DNA of 64,000 nt from Plenodomus lindquistii (lineage: Eukaryota; Ascomycota; Dothideomycetes; Pleosporales; Leptosphaeriaceae): assembly GCA_025504975.1 (NCBI GenBank), contig JANUWI010000011.1:248001-312000 (forward strand). The letters are read 5' to 3'. Below the pieces are notes generated by a model. That model was given only the letters and a program-made list of their open reading frames with translations. It ran no database searches and had not been told where the DNA came from. This document shows positions 23,867 through 34,366 of the stretch, piece by piece (position 1 is the first letter of the stretch; every line of letters begins with the position of its first letter). The translations under genes and the position numbers were made by a program.

Positions 23867-25049
23867 TCTTGCCACTGGAAAACTTATATCCAAAACGAGA
23901 AGAGCGACAAGCGATGATACCTCATAACGTCAGACTCGATGCGTTTATATACCCATGCTACGAACCAATGGCTCAAGCAATTGTCAACTCCGACATGCCT
24001 TCTTGAGTTAGTAAAGATAACTGTGTAGAATCACGCAGCCATCCAAGCATAGACTAGGAAGCGACAAGCCTCGACACCCGTACCTTAGCGAAGCTTGACT
24101 CCGGTCGTTGGTGGCCCGCCTGGAGGTGCTCCTGCCTTTTCAAGTCTAGCGGTGATGATAATCATCTCCGCTGTTTCTGCAGGCTAGGCTCGGGTGAGGG
24201 TGATAGTGACAGGTACAATTTGACGACTTGGTCCTAAGAGCACAGATCTGGTACGGCAGTGTCGCCGTCTCGTGTCATAGCCGAACCATTGCTGTTGGTG
24301 TGTGCGCACCTTGCAGGAACTTGATACGGGAGCCGCGGCAAATTGGCCGCCAGATCGGGTGAGTTCTTTTCAACTTTCAGGATGCTACCGCCGATAAGAT
24401 GAAGATACGTTATTCGGCAAGCTGCTGCAGTGGAATATGACCATACCTCTGAGTTGGGGATACTTGTAGGTTATGCCAAGCAGATTGAGTTCTCGCTGGA
24501 TAAGGCTCTGGGAGCCGGAATAGTACGTACGTGCGTGATGATATAAGTAGTTTCCACAACGGAACATATCAACCGTGTACTCGAAGTTACCAGGTAGAGT
24601 AGGTGCGTGTTGGGCTTGTTCGACATGCTCAGGCATCCCCTAGGTGCGCACGTGTATATGCATGACGCTCCATCTCACGAGCACAAGATTGATAGTGTGT
24701 GATATCGCAACTTCAAGATTGATTGAGATATCACTCCAGGTAAAACAACACGTAGTCCAAATATTGGATACGCGCTCAATCACCTGGGTTCTACGACAAG
24801 TGTCGCATCTATATTCCCTACAAAACGCCTTTGATGACCTTGATCTGTACATGATGAACGCCGATGTTGAGATCGTCCATACACTTTAGATCTCCATGCC
24901 TTTTGATTCGTCCAACGACCCATGATGTAGGTTGAACTTTTGGGTATCATAATAACGTCATACACACATTACACGGTGGCATGTTGATATGCCACACGAA
25001 GCGACTGCATTGATGAAATGCAGTCTCAAATGCCAAATGGCTGAAGAAT
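23867..25049. other. intergenic, sedolisin 5' side to MET6 3' side
   Basis: About 1.2 kb, no supportable gene. The left part should hold the sedolisin promoter. Confidence 0.5.
23944..23952 (-). promoter_or_regulatory. TATA-like element of the sedolisin gene
   Basis: On the minus strand this reads GTATATAAA, about 80 nt upstream of the inferred start at 23866. Placement is reasonable for a regulated secreted protease; not proven. Confidence 0.5.
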
Positions 25050-27463
25050 TTAAGAAGAGTACTTCTCACGGTAAAACTTGGCGGCGTTGACAAGGTTGGT
25101 CAGCGCGGCCTTGGTCTCCTTCCACTGACGTGTCTTCAGACCGCAGTCAGGGTTGACCCAAAGTTGCTCGGGCTTGAGGTATGTGAGCATCTCGGCGATG
25201 CGGTCCTTGATCTCCTGCTCCGAGGGGATACGAGGAGAGTGGATGTCGTAAACACCGGGGCCAATATGGCGGGGGTAGGCCTTGTCTTCGAAGACCTTGA
25301 GAAGTTTAGCATCGCTTTTGCTGTTCTCAATGGAAAGAACATCAGCATCGAGCGCAGCAATAGCATGGAAGAAGTCCTGGAACTCGGAGTAACAGAAGTG
25401 AGAGTGGATCTGAGTAGAGTCTTGGACGCCAGCACAAGAAAGCTTGAATGAGTCGACAGCCCATGCGAGGTACTTCTCGCGTTCGGTGCCGGCACGGAGG
25501 GGAAGACCCTCACGAAGAGCGGGCTCGTCAACCTGGATGACGTAAATACCAGCGGCTTCTAGGTCGACAACCTCGTCGCGAAGAGCGAGGGCAAGCTGTT
25601 GAGCCTGAACGGACTGGTGAACGTCGTCACGGGGGAAGGACCAGCGCAAGCAGGTAATTGGCCCGGTAAGCATACCCTTCATGGGCTTCTTGGAGATGGA
25701 TGCCGCATACTTGGACTCCTTGACAGTCATGGGCGCAGGGCGGGAGATGTCACCGACAATGATCGGAGGGCGGACACAGCGTGAGCCGTAAGACTGGACC
25801 CAACCCTTGGTGGTGAAGACGTATCCGTCGAGTCGCTCACCAAAGTATTGAACCATGTCGTTGCGCTCAGGCTCACCGTGGACGTAGACATCGAGGCCAA
25901 GCTCGTCCTGGATCTTGACAACATCCTCAATCTCCTTCTCAATGAACTTCTCGTACTCCTCGGCAGTGATCTCGCCCTTGGTGAACTTGTTACGAGAGAT
26001 GCGAATTTCCTTTGTCTGAGGGAAGGAGCCGATTGTGGTGGTGGGGAAGGTAGGCAGGTTGAGGTGCTTCTTCTGCTGGGCATAACGCTCAGGGAAAGCA
26101 GACTTGCGCTCGTGCTGCTCGGGAGTAACGCTAGCCTGACGGTCCTTGACAGCTTTGTTGTTGGTGCGGTCGGATGAGGCACGCGCTTGCATCGACTTTG
26201 CGTTGGCCTCAAGCGCCTCGCGGACGGCAGCAGGGCCATCATTTACAGCCTTGGCGATGACAACAACCTCGGAGACCTTCTGAACAGCGAAGGAGAACCA
26301 GTCCTTGACTTCGTCGGGCAGCTTCTTCTCGCTGTCGAGGGAGTGTGGGGTGTGGAGAAGGGAGCTGGATGTGGCGACGATGACACGGTCCTTGCCGAGC
26401 TTCTGAACGGCCGTCTCGACAAGCTCAATGGCGTTCTTGAAGTTGGTCTTCCAGATGTTGCGGCCATCGACCACTCCGGCTGACAAGACCTGGTTGGAGC
26501 CAAGCTTGCTGATGACGCTCTCGAGCTGTTCGGGGTTCCTGACAAGATCGACGTGGATAGTGCTGACGTTGGCCAGGCTGGGGAAGACGTCGAAGTTGTG
26601 GACGATGTCTCCAAAGTATGTGGCGAGAACAAGCTTGGGCAAGTTGCTGCTAGCGAGCTTCTCGTATGCGGGCTTGAAGGCATCCTTGACCTTCTGGGGC
26701 AGATCGTAGACGAGGACAGGCTCGTCAATCTGCACGTACTCGGCGCCAGCCGCCTTGAGCTTCTCGAGGAGCTCTACGTATACGGGAAGAAGCTTCTCGA
26801 GGAGTGTGATGGGGTCGACAGTCTGGTCGCGGTCGGCCTTGCCAAGCGCGAGGAAGGAGACGGGACCGACAAGGACGGGGCGGGTGATGATGCCAGCCTC
26901 CTTGGCCTCGAGGAACTCGGCGACGGGCTTGGGGTTCTCGGAGAGCTTGAACGTCTGGCCGTCCTGGAAGGTGGGCTTGACGTAGTGGTAGTTTGAGTCG
27001 AACCACTTGACCATTTCCTAGAGACGTGTTAGCTAGGAGAGGAGGAGCTTGTGTGGGGACTGGTGGACATACCAGACTGGGAACGTCGACGCCGTCCTTC
27101 TGGTGGCCGCGGCCCATGGCAAAGTACTCATCGAGCGAGTGTAGCGAATTCTTGGAGTAGCGCTCTGGGATGACCTGGCAGAGGAGGTTAGCACTGCTGT
27201 GAACCGCCAGAGAGGGCACGGGGGCGGCTTACATTGAAGAGCTGGATGTGGTCGAGGAGGTGGTCGTAGAAGGCAAAGTCGTTGCTGGGGATGACGTCGA
27301 CGCCAGCGTCCTTCTGGATCTTCCAGTGCTCCAGACGCAGGCGCTTGCCCTCCTTGATCAGGTCATCGCGTGAGAGCTTATCGGCCCAGTATGCCTCGTT
27401 CGCCTTCTTGAGCTCACGGTCCGCACCCATGCGGGGGAAACCGAGAACGGAGGAGTGAACCAT
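25050..27463 (-). CDS. MET6: cobalamin-independent methionine synthase
   Basis: Transfers a methyl group from 5-methyltetrahydropteroyl-glutamate to homocysteine, the last step of methionine synthesis, in the cytosol. Model: complement(join(25050..27017, 27073..27174, 27233..27463)), introns of 55 and 58 nt, 766 residues, the normal length. The start MVHSSVLGFPRMGADRELKKA is the family N-terminus. The C-terminal domain has FPTTTIGSFPQT, the zinc ligands in IHSHFCYSEF and in NPDCGLKTR, and a conserved acidic IQVDEPALREGLP. The N-terminal half (YVQIDEPVLVYDL, STIHVDLVRNPEQ) is also complete. The 5' leader carries a long pyrimidine tract on the coding strand (G-rich on the plus strand, 27528-27571). 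Diverges from the SDR gene. Confidence 0.97.
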
Positions 27464-28437
27464 TGTGATTTGGGGGGTGCTGCGTGACAGCTGTGCAGTG
27501 GAAGGGTGATGAAGGCTGAGGTGGAATGGGGGGAGGGGGAGGAGGGGGAGGAAGGGAGGTGAGGGAGGGAGAACAATAGCAGTTGGGCGGGATGGTGTGC
27601 TTTTGTATGCACCAATGTTTTTCTGCGCGGGGTTCACGCTTAGCACGCTAATCACACCGCCTTGGACACGAACGGGGGCATGTTTGCAAGAGCTGCAGCA
27701 TCAACGTCGCCCTTGCTGGCACACTCGTGACAGAATGACAGATGATGCACCAACATGTGCGGTGCAATGTCCATTGACAGTCTGGCAACGAGCCTTGCTG
27801 TGCTGTTGGCGGTGCTCGATTGTCAAGGAACCTTTTCGGGTTCCGACGTCGGAAGGCGAAGTGCTAGGCATTCTACTCTACTCTCCATAGGTTCTGCCAC
27901 AGCCAACCCCTCCATAACTTTGTAACTTTGTGGGGGGGAAGAGCCAGCCACCCTGATAGGCCCTGAGACAGTCGTCGTCGGGTTCTACATGACATGCCTG
28001 CATGCAAAGAAAGTACTCGCACCACGTATGTACCCTCTCGATGTGAAGATGCACGGCGTCAGCTTGGTGGGCAGATTCGGTGTGCTCACTGTGCTGACGG
28101 TGGGCGGGTTTGGCCCTTGGGCCCTGAAGATCATCACCATCACCATACTAGCGGCTCAACACCTGGGCACGCCGCACCACGGGTCTGCGTGACCAGGCAG
28201 GGCAACTTCACAAAGCTGGTCCACACTCGTATGGAGACGACTAGAGTCGAGTGCAGCCTGGCCATGTTCGGACCAGGGCCGAGCCAGTCGACGAAGCTGC
28301 GGCGTAATGGCCGACGTGCTCCTCTGTGCGGAGCATAAATAATATTCATTGGACCGACCCCGCCATGCAGACCAGACAGTGCCGCAGTGAAGTGACCCAA
28401 GTCTCGACATCTACAGCAACCCAGACCAAACACAACA
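27464..28437. promoter_or_regulatory. divergent intergenic region, MET6 / SDR
   Basis: 974 bp between divergent starts. It contains a G-rich run (27528-27571) in the MET6 leader and a TATA-like ATAAATAAT at about 28336 some 100 bp before the SDR start. No gene seen. Confidence 0.5.
27528..27571 (+). repeat. G-rich tract in the MET6 5' leader
   Basis: Five or more runs of three to six G separated by one to four bases on the plus strand, 65-108 bp upstream of the MET6 ATG. The sense (minus) strand is accordingly C/T-rich, common in leaders of strongly expressed fungal genes. The plus strand fits a G-quadruplex pattern. Confidence 0.8.
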
Positions 28438-29402
28438 ATGGCAGCCAGGCCCGCGCACACACGGACAGCGTCGACCAATCTCGGCAGCAATGCCAGCCAA
28501 CGGCCCTTGGAGGGCAGAGTGGCCATTGTCACGGGAGCATCGAGGGGTGCGTCCAACCCCACTCATCCCACTCGGGCCCCGCCACACTGCTTACAGCCAC
28601 AGGCATCGGCGTTGAGATTGCACGCAACCTCGCAAGCAAAGGCAGCCACGTCGTGCTCAACTACACGTCCGACTCGTCCACACAGGCAGCCCAAGACCTG
28701 GCGGCCGAACTGGAAGCCGAGTATGGGGTAAAGGCCGTCAGCGTGCAGGCCAGCATGGGCTCGGAAAACGGGCCCAAGCACCTCGTCGACGTGGCCAAGA
28801 ACAAGCTCCAGCACCCCAAGACGGGCAAGTTCCAGCTCGACATCATCATCAACAACGCAGGCGTGGCGGGCAACAACCTGGTTGAAAACGTCGACTGCGA
28901 CGACTTTGCGCGACAGTTCAACGTCAACGTGCGAGGTCCCTTGCTCCTCGTGCAGGCTGCTGTGCCATATCTGCCTACAGACCGCTCGGGTCGCATCGTC
29001 AATCTCTCGTCGGTCAGCTCGTCGCTGGGATACAAGGGACAGTCCATCTATGGCGGCACAAAGGCCGCGCTGGAGAGCATGACGCGGACGTGGTCTCGCG
29101 AGCTGGCTGAGCGATGCACCGTCAATGCCATCAACCCAGGACCCGTCGCGACAGACATGTACTGGAGCAACGACGACGCCTTCATTGCGCAGAACAAGCC
29201 TTTTATCGAGACCACTCCGCTGGCAGCGCCGAGGAAGGGCATAGATCCAGAGAGGATATACGAAGCGTCTCAGAACGCTGGTGGACGACCGGCGTACAGC
29301 GAAGAGGTTGCCGGCGTGGTGGGCATGCTCTGCCTGCCCGAGGCTGGGTGGACGACTGGGAGCGTCATTTGCGCAAACGGAGGCATGAGGTTTAGCGTTT
29401 AG
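28438..29402 (+). CDS. short-chain dehydrogenase/reductase
   Basis: Classical SDR oxidoreductase. Model: join(28438..28546, 28603..29402), one 56-nt intron, 302 residues. The intron splits the Rossmann motif TGASRGIG between the two Gly codons and is confirmed by the restored motif. Other signatures: NNAG (INNAGVAGN), catalytic Ser in VNLSSVSSSLG, YxxxK as YGGTK, and NPGPVATDM after the catalytic site. Closest-looking fungal relatives are reductases of the 3-oxoacyl-ACP reductase / versicolorin-reductase group, but the substrate cannot be read from sequence. No targeting peptide is evident. It sits opposite MET6 with no obvious functional link, and no polyketide synthase is in the window. Confidence 0.92.
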
Positions 29403-30359
29403 GTCCCCATCCACATAGTACTCTGTATACGGCATGCACACGGCATGTACAGTATCATGTACATGGGCATAGAGACGGGATGATCGATGGCTGCACGTGG
29501 CGTCGTTGTCAACGGCCATGGCAGCTAGCAAGGGTCTGTCGAGCCGATCTTTGCAACTATCGCCGGCTAGAACGATGCACAGCAGACACTGTACTGTGTA
29601 GGAGTACATACATACTGTGGAGGTAGCCTAGATAGACGAACCGCAGCTCTGGCCATGGACGCCGTCCCCAGCTTTTGGATCGTCTGGGCACGTGCTGTCC
29701 CACCTACCAACCTCCCGATCCCTTGTTGCTGCACTCGTAGTCTCGTCTACTTTACATATGACACATGTGCTATCGCATCGCATCTCAGTCGGCCCAGCAT
29801 GGCCAAGCAAACTTCCAGCCCACTCCATATGCCGGTTCCAGACTGGTTGTCGACTCTCACATGTTGCCGGCCGCAAGCCCCGATCGCGACGTTGCCCGGG
29901 GCGACGTTGTCTGTTTACGCTCAGGCATGTCCCGCACGCAGCAGGTTTCTGGGGCGTGTGCCGCATTCCAGACCAGACGCTCCGGCGTCGTGTAGCGCCC
30001 GTCATTGGACGCCTGCTGACCGTTTTGACGGCAACGAATGCGCCCAGAGTAATGCGTTGCGCCATGGTAAGGGTTCTGGTGCGGGATGGCTGGGGGCGGC
30101 CACTGTTTACCGACCCAGTGTCCCGCCACCGTGTGGTCCCATGCGTGAACTGAAGTGCGCATCTGGGCATACCCATACCCATACACTGCCTGCCCGCCTG
30201 CCTGCCCGCAGAGTCGACCCTCGCAGCATCACCGCCGTCCTCCTGTGCTACGCCCTCGACCGCCCTCGACCGCCCTCGACCGCCGTCGTCTCGCCCTCAC
30301 CTCCCGCACGCTGCATGGAGCGTGCTCGAAGGCGCTCGCCGTAGAGGTCCTGGGCTCGC
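29403..30359. other. intergenic, SDR to kelch gene
   Basis: 957 bp. Overlapping open frames of up to 229 codons (29655-30344) lack domains and are best read as chance frames in GC-rich DNA. A decamer repeat lies at 30251-30280 close to the kelch gene start. Confidence 0.5.
30251..30280 (+). repeat. decamer tandem repeat CGCCCTCGAC
   Basis: Three perfect copies plus a partial fourth, about 80 bp upstream of the kelch membrane protein start. Confidence 0.9.
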
Positions 30360-33300
30360 ATGTCACTGTCGATGACGACGACGGCACCGTTCCGCCCATC
30401 TGCCATGCCTGCGCTGAGGTCGCCGCAGACAGCCTGCGCGCCGTGGCTCTTGCTGCTGCTGCTGCTGCCGCCGCTGCTGCCCATGACCGTGGCCCAGATG
30501 CCCTACAACCCCACTAGACTGCTCCGCCACGATAGTCTCCTCTACGTCTTCCAGCCGGCGCCACAGTCGTCGACGCAATTCCAGCTGCGCTCAGTAGATC
30601 TGACGGCCAAACTCACAACTGCCGACATCCCGTACGCGAACCTGGACCCGACGCTTCCCTTTCTCGACGAGCACGACCCCCGCGCCTTCACGCCTGTGCT
30701 TGGAAACGGCGGCAACCTGTCCGTCTACACGGGCAACTGCTCCCAGGGCGCGGCGGGAGGCCAGGTTTGGAGCTTCACGCCAGATCCCTCCAAGGAGAGT
30801 GGGACGGGAACCTGGCTCCAGGAGGATGTTACCGTCACCGACAGCCAGTACGCAGCTAGCATGGGCGCCAACTATCTCAGCGGCGGAGTCGCCTTCTCGT
30901 CAATTGTTGGGGGCGATGCTACCAACATGGGCGCCTACATTTTTGGGGGCATGTGCCCGAACAAAACTACCACCTCCGACGACTGGCAGTCTGCGGCCGC
31001 CTACTCAAACCTCATGATGACCCTGAAGCCATCTGGTTTGGCTGGCAAGGCCATAAATTACGATCTCGACACGTCACCAAGCCGCGGACCTCCCATTCCG
31101 GAGGCTGGTTTCACCATGACAGGCTTGTCACCGACCTTCTCAAATCGAAGCGATGGCACGCAGACGCAGCAGCAAAACTTTGTACTATTGGGGGGCCACA
31201 CCAGTAGCGCCTTCATCAACATGTCGCAGATTGCCCTCTTCTCACTTCCAGAGCAAGGCTGGACGTTCATCGGTGTTCAGCAGCCAGATACCTCCCGTAC
31301 CGATTCGGACATCCGTGCAGATACCAGCACCGTAGACCCTCGCTCAGGACACACCGCCGTTCTGACCCCAAACGGACAGCAGATCATCGTCACAGGGGGC
31401 TGGGTAGGCGATGTTAATACACCAGCTGATCCTCAGCTTGCTATACTGAACGTGGCCGACGGATATGGAGGGCAAGGTCACTGGGAATGGATCGTGCCTG
31501 CCACGTCTGGGAATGGTATTCCCAGCGGCTTGGGTCTATATGGGCACGGCGCAGTCATGCTTCCAGGCGAAGTGCTTATGATTACTGGGGGTTATTCCAT
31601 ACCGGCGCCCAGTACGCGAACAAAAAGGGCAACATCGAATTTCAACACCCAGACATACTTTTTTAACGTCACATCTAGAGCGTGGACAACGACATACGTG
31701 CCCCCCCAAGATTTGTACCTAGCAGAGCCTGGTTCTTCCGGACCATTGTCTACCCCTGGCCAAAAGGCAGGCTTAGGCGTGGGCCTGGGTTTGGGGGTAG
31801 CCGCCGTCTGTGGCTTGTTTGCTTTCTACATGTGGTATACTAGACGCCTGAAAAAGCAACGCGATGTGCGGGAGAAGCAACTACATGATCTTAGTTTCAC
31901 GACGCAACGATACAACATCGAGGATTACTCTCCAAATTTCGACGGCCGCTATAGCCATACTGCGATGTCTGAATACCCGGATAGTCAAAATGGCTCGTAT
32001 TATTTCCCTCCACAAGCTCAAAGTGCTCAAGGGTGGCGAGCGGCCAATGGAGGCGACGCAGAACGAACTGGGTTACTAGTCGAGATACCCAGTCCGACTA
32101 GGGGACTACGCCGCAGTCTCAGCGGAAGGCCAGCATACGCCATGGGACGAGCCCGCGGTCCAGGCCAGATTCACCCAATCGATGAACTCGAGGAAGAACC
32201 AGATGAGGAGCGGCCGCGTGTCGATACTGCTCCAACCAGACGAGCGGAAATGATCGAAAGAAAGTCTTGTCAGAGCGATGCTCTCCTGGTGTCTGCACCT
32301 GCCTTGGATCTGTTCACCGATACTCATGACCAAAGCAATGAGCACAGAAGCGCCTCCCATCCCATTCGCACATCATCTGCTACCCACACACCGACGTTAT
32401 TGGCAGGCTCCTTCTCAGATCATCCACTACCCTCGGACACTGCGCAGAATCGAAGCAGTCCAACGTCATGTGAGGGGCTGCACCCAGAAAAGTCCTCGTC
32501 AGAACGAACAAGCTCAAATTTAAGTGAGAGGAGTACGCGATCTGACTTGTCATGGACTTCCTCAAGTGCAGGCGCGCTGCGAAGCACGTCCGTGCATTCT
32601 GCAGCTATCATGAATAATGCAGCTCATGCCAACCCCTTCAAAACCCCGACAGGAAGCCCGACTCGTGACAGACCGCGCAGTAATAGCGAAATTGACGGGC
32701 ATTCACTATGCGATCCGAGAACGCAGTCATTAACAAGCACTCGTAGTAATTGCTTGGGAGAGCAAGATGTTCCACATGAAGCTCGCTCATCCTTCCCAAA
32801 TCTCCAAGCAGAGGGCGTAGCCTTATTGGGCGGGAATCCTGAGCGAGCCAGGCCCGGGACGTCTTCATCATATGCACACGCTCATTACGACACCGATGGC
32901 AACAATAGTCGTGCGAATACCGCCACCCCCACAACGTCATATGCGCTCGATACGTCCGCTGAATCACAACCAGCAACTCGAGAGCGACGTCGGAGCTGGT
33001 TAGGCAGTGTACGTAGAGTGCTGACGAGATCCGCCTCGAGTGCTGAGCGCACAAGATCTCTGACTACAGCCATTCCACAGCTTGAGCCTTATCGAGATGT
33101 GCCTTTGGCACCCTCTGGCATTCTTACAACCAGTACCAGGAAGTCGTTTCCGGCTGCTGAACCGCAACCACGACGTGCAGCCTCTGATGCTAGCTTCTGG
33201 CGAAATAAAAGGGGCAAGCAGGACTGGCTTGAAGAAGAGCAGGACCCTACTTGGCGACGGAATGCGGGAGATGACTGGGGCGCACCGGAGGATGTTGCTA

Positions 33301-33851
33301 TGGCGCAAAGAGAGCGCCGACGTCAAGAATGGCGAGAACGAGGAAATCCGCTTGTCAGTGTTGATAACGTCGATCAACAACTCCCCACCCCTCTCACACC
33401 GATTGGGCCAGAGCATCTTGGCATACACACTTTTGAAGAGCGACCTTGTACGCCAGCCAGCGAAGCGGACTGGGACGTGGAAGCAGCGGTGGAACGGAGA
33501 GTAGTCCAAGTCATGTTCACTGTGCCCAAGTCCAAATTACGCGTTGTCAATGCGGATATTGATGGAAGCAGTGTGCTATCTATGCCATATGATAGCCCAA
33601 GAGAGGGTGATGGCCTCAAGGAAGGAGGAGGAAGCCCTTCAACTCGGGTCAGAGACCTCGCTGGGAGGTTCGAACAGATGAATGAGCCGAGGAGATCGCC
33701 GCGGGCATCTCCCAGGCCCTCACCATCGCCCTCCATCAAGTCAATGAAGATCAGAGCGAAGCGCAGTACTGCATCGTTGAGTCAGCAGGGCTCAAGGATG
33801 GGTAGTGGTGCAAGTCAACAGGCCAAGGGTAAGGAGCGGGCAGATTTTTGA
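30360..33851 (+). CDS. kelch-type single-pass membrane protein with long cytosolic tail
   Basis: Intronless, 1163 residues. Seen: an N-terminal signal sequence with a seven-Leu run (residues 30-36) encoded by CTG/CTT repeats and a probable cut near MTVAQ; a lumenal or extracellular beta-propeller region (about 50-440) with kelch-like motifs GAYIFGG, LLGGH, GHTAVLTPNGQQIIVTGGW and GHGAVMLPGEVLMITGGY plus several N-glycosylation sequons; one membrane segment near 470-495 (AGLGVGLGLGVAAVCGLFAFYMWY) followed by basic RRLKKQR; and a disordered, Ser/Arg-rich tail of about 660 residues. The layout resembles a receptor or wall sensor. Fungal relatives are labelled galactose oxidase/kelch, but no oxidase active site is visible, so that label should not be read as activity. 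Function unknown. Confidence 0.85.
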   Translation: MSLSMTTTAPFRPSAMPALRSPQTACAPWLLLLLLLPPLLPMTVAQMPYNPTRLLRHDSLLYVFQPAPQSSTQFQLRSVDLTAKLTTADIPYANLDPTLPFLDEHDPRAFTPVLGNGGNLSVYTGNCSQGAAGGQVWSFTPDPSKESGTGTWLQEDVTVTDSQYAASMGANYLSGGVAFSSIVGGDATNMGAYIFGGMCPNKTTTSDDWQSAAAYSNLMMTLKPSGLAGKAINYDLDTSPSRGPPIPEAGFTMTGLSPTFSNRSDGTQTQQQNFVLLGGHTSSAFINMSQIALFSLPEQGWTFIGVQQPDTSRTDSDIRADTSTVDPRSGHTAVLTPNGQQIIVTGGWVGDVNTPADPQLAILNVADGYGGQGHWEWIVPATSGNGIPSGLGLYGHGAVMLPGEVLMITGGYSIPAPSTRTKRATSNFNTQTYFFNVTSRAWTTTYVPPQDLYLAEPGSSGPLSTPGQKAGLGVGLGLGVAAVCGLFAFYMWYTRRLKKQRDVREKQLHDLSFTTQRYNIEDYSPNFDGRYSHTAMSEYPDSQNGSYYFPPQAQSAQGWRAANGGDAERTGLLVEIPSPTRGLRRSLSGRPAYAMGRARGPGQIHPIDELEEEPDEERPRVDTAPTRRAEMIERKSCQSDALLVSAPALDLFTDTHDQSNEHRSASHPIRTSSATHTPTLLAGSFSDHPLPSDTAQNRSSPTSCEGLHPEKSSSERTSSNLSERSTRSDLSWTSSSAGALRSTSVHSAAIMNNAAHANPFKTPTGSPTRDRPRSNSEIDGHSLCDPRTQSLTSTRSNCLGEQDVPHEARSSFPNLQAEGVALLGGNPERARPGTSSSYAHAHYDTDGNNSRANTATPTTSYALDTSAESQPATRERRRSWLGSVRRVLTRSASSAERTRSLTTAIPQLEPYRDVPLAPSGILTTSTRKSFPAAEPQPRRAASDASFWRNKRGKQDWLEEEQDPTWRRNAGDDWGAPEDVAMAQRERRRQEWRERGNPLVSVDNVDQQLPTPLTPIGPEHLGIHTFEERPCTPASEADWDVEAAVERRVVQVMFTVPKSKLRVVNADIDGSSVLSMPYDSPREGDGLKEGGGSPSTRVRDLAGRFEQMNEPRRSPRASPRPSPSPSIKSMKIRAKRSTASLSQQGSRMGSGASQQAKGKERADF

Positions 33852-34366
33852 TTACTACAACTAGGAATGTTTGATTATTTTTCTGCATATGGATTAACAT
33901 GTAAGCGCGCGGCGTTGGGGTAGGTGTCTCGGCAAGACATATGTCCGGGACTAGGACTGCTGGATCAGGGTACATGTGCCCCCTGAGCATGGCTATAGAT
34001 GCTGATGAGATGGTTGAACTAGACATAGTTGACATAGTTGACACAATGACTGCAGATGTACACTCTATGTCGTTCCAATGGCAATGGCTATCGCTCTTGT
34101 GCCTGCCCACACCAGTGCAAAGCTAACTTGCACTGCGCTTTGCATGGTCCAGTCACAACGCGTAAGATGATGAGTACGGATGTGGCATTGAGTGTCGTTT
34201 CTGTGCAGCGCTGTGTTGGATGGCTCCTAGAGTAGAATAGGTAGAGTCAGACGCTGAGAATGGCTCGGCAGGCATGACACAACCACACCGAGTGGACCGT
34301 GCGTACGTGCACGCGGACACGCGGACAGCATGCGGGGCAGATCCATGGATGTACTGTACAGTCACC
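33852..34366. other. intergenic, kelch gene to Pof1-like gene
   Basis: 515 bp; no gene seen. An in-frame ATG at 34274 could extend the downstream protein by 31 residues. Confidence 0.5.

Noticed and set aside
28563..29609. 348-codon open frame antisense to the SDR gene
   Set aside because: The SDR on the plus strand shows all family motifs; the antisense frame is a by-product of GC-rich codons.
29655..30344. 229-codon open frame upstream of the kelch gene
   Set aside because: Pro/Arg/Ser-rich, no conserved block, overlaps the promoter and a decamer repeat.
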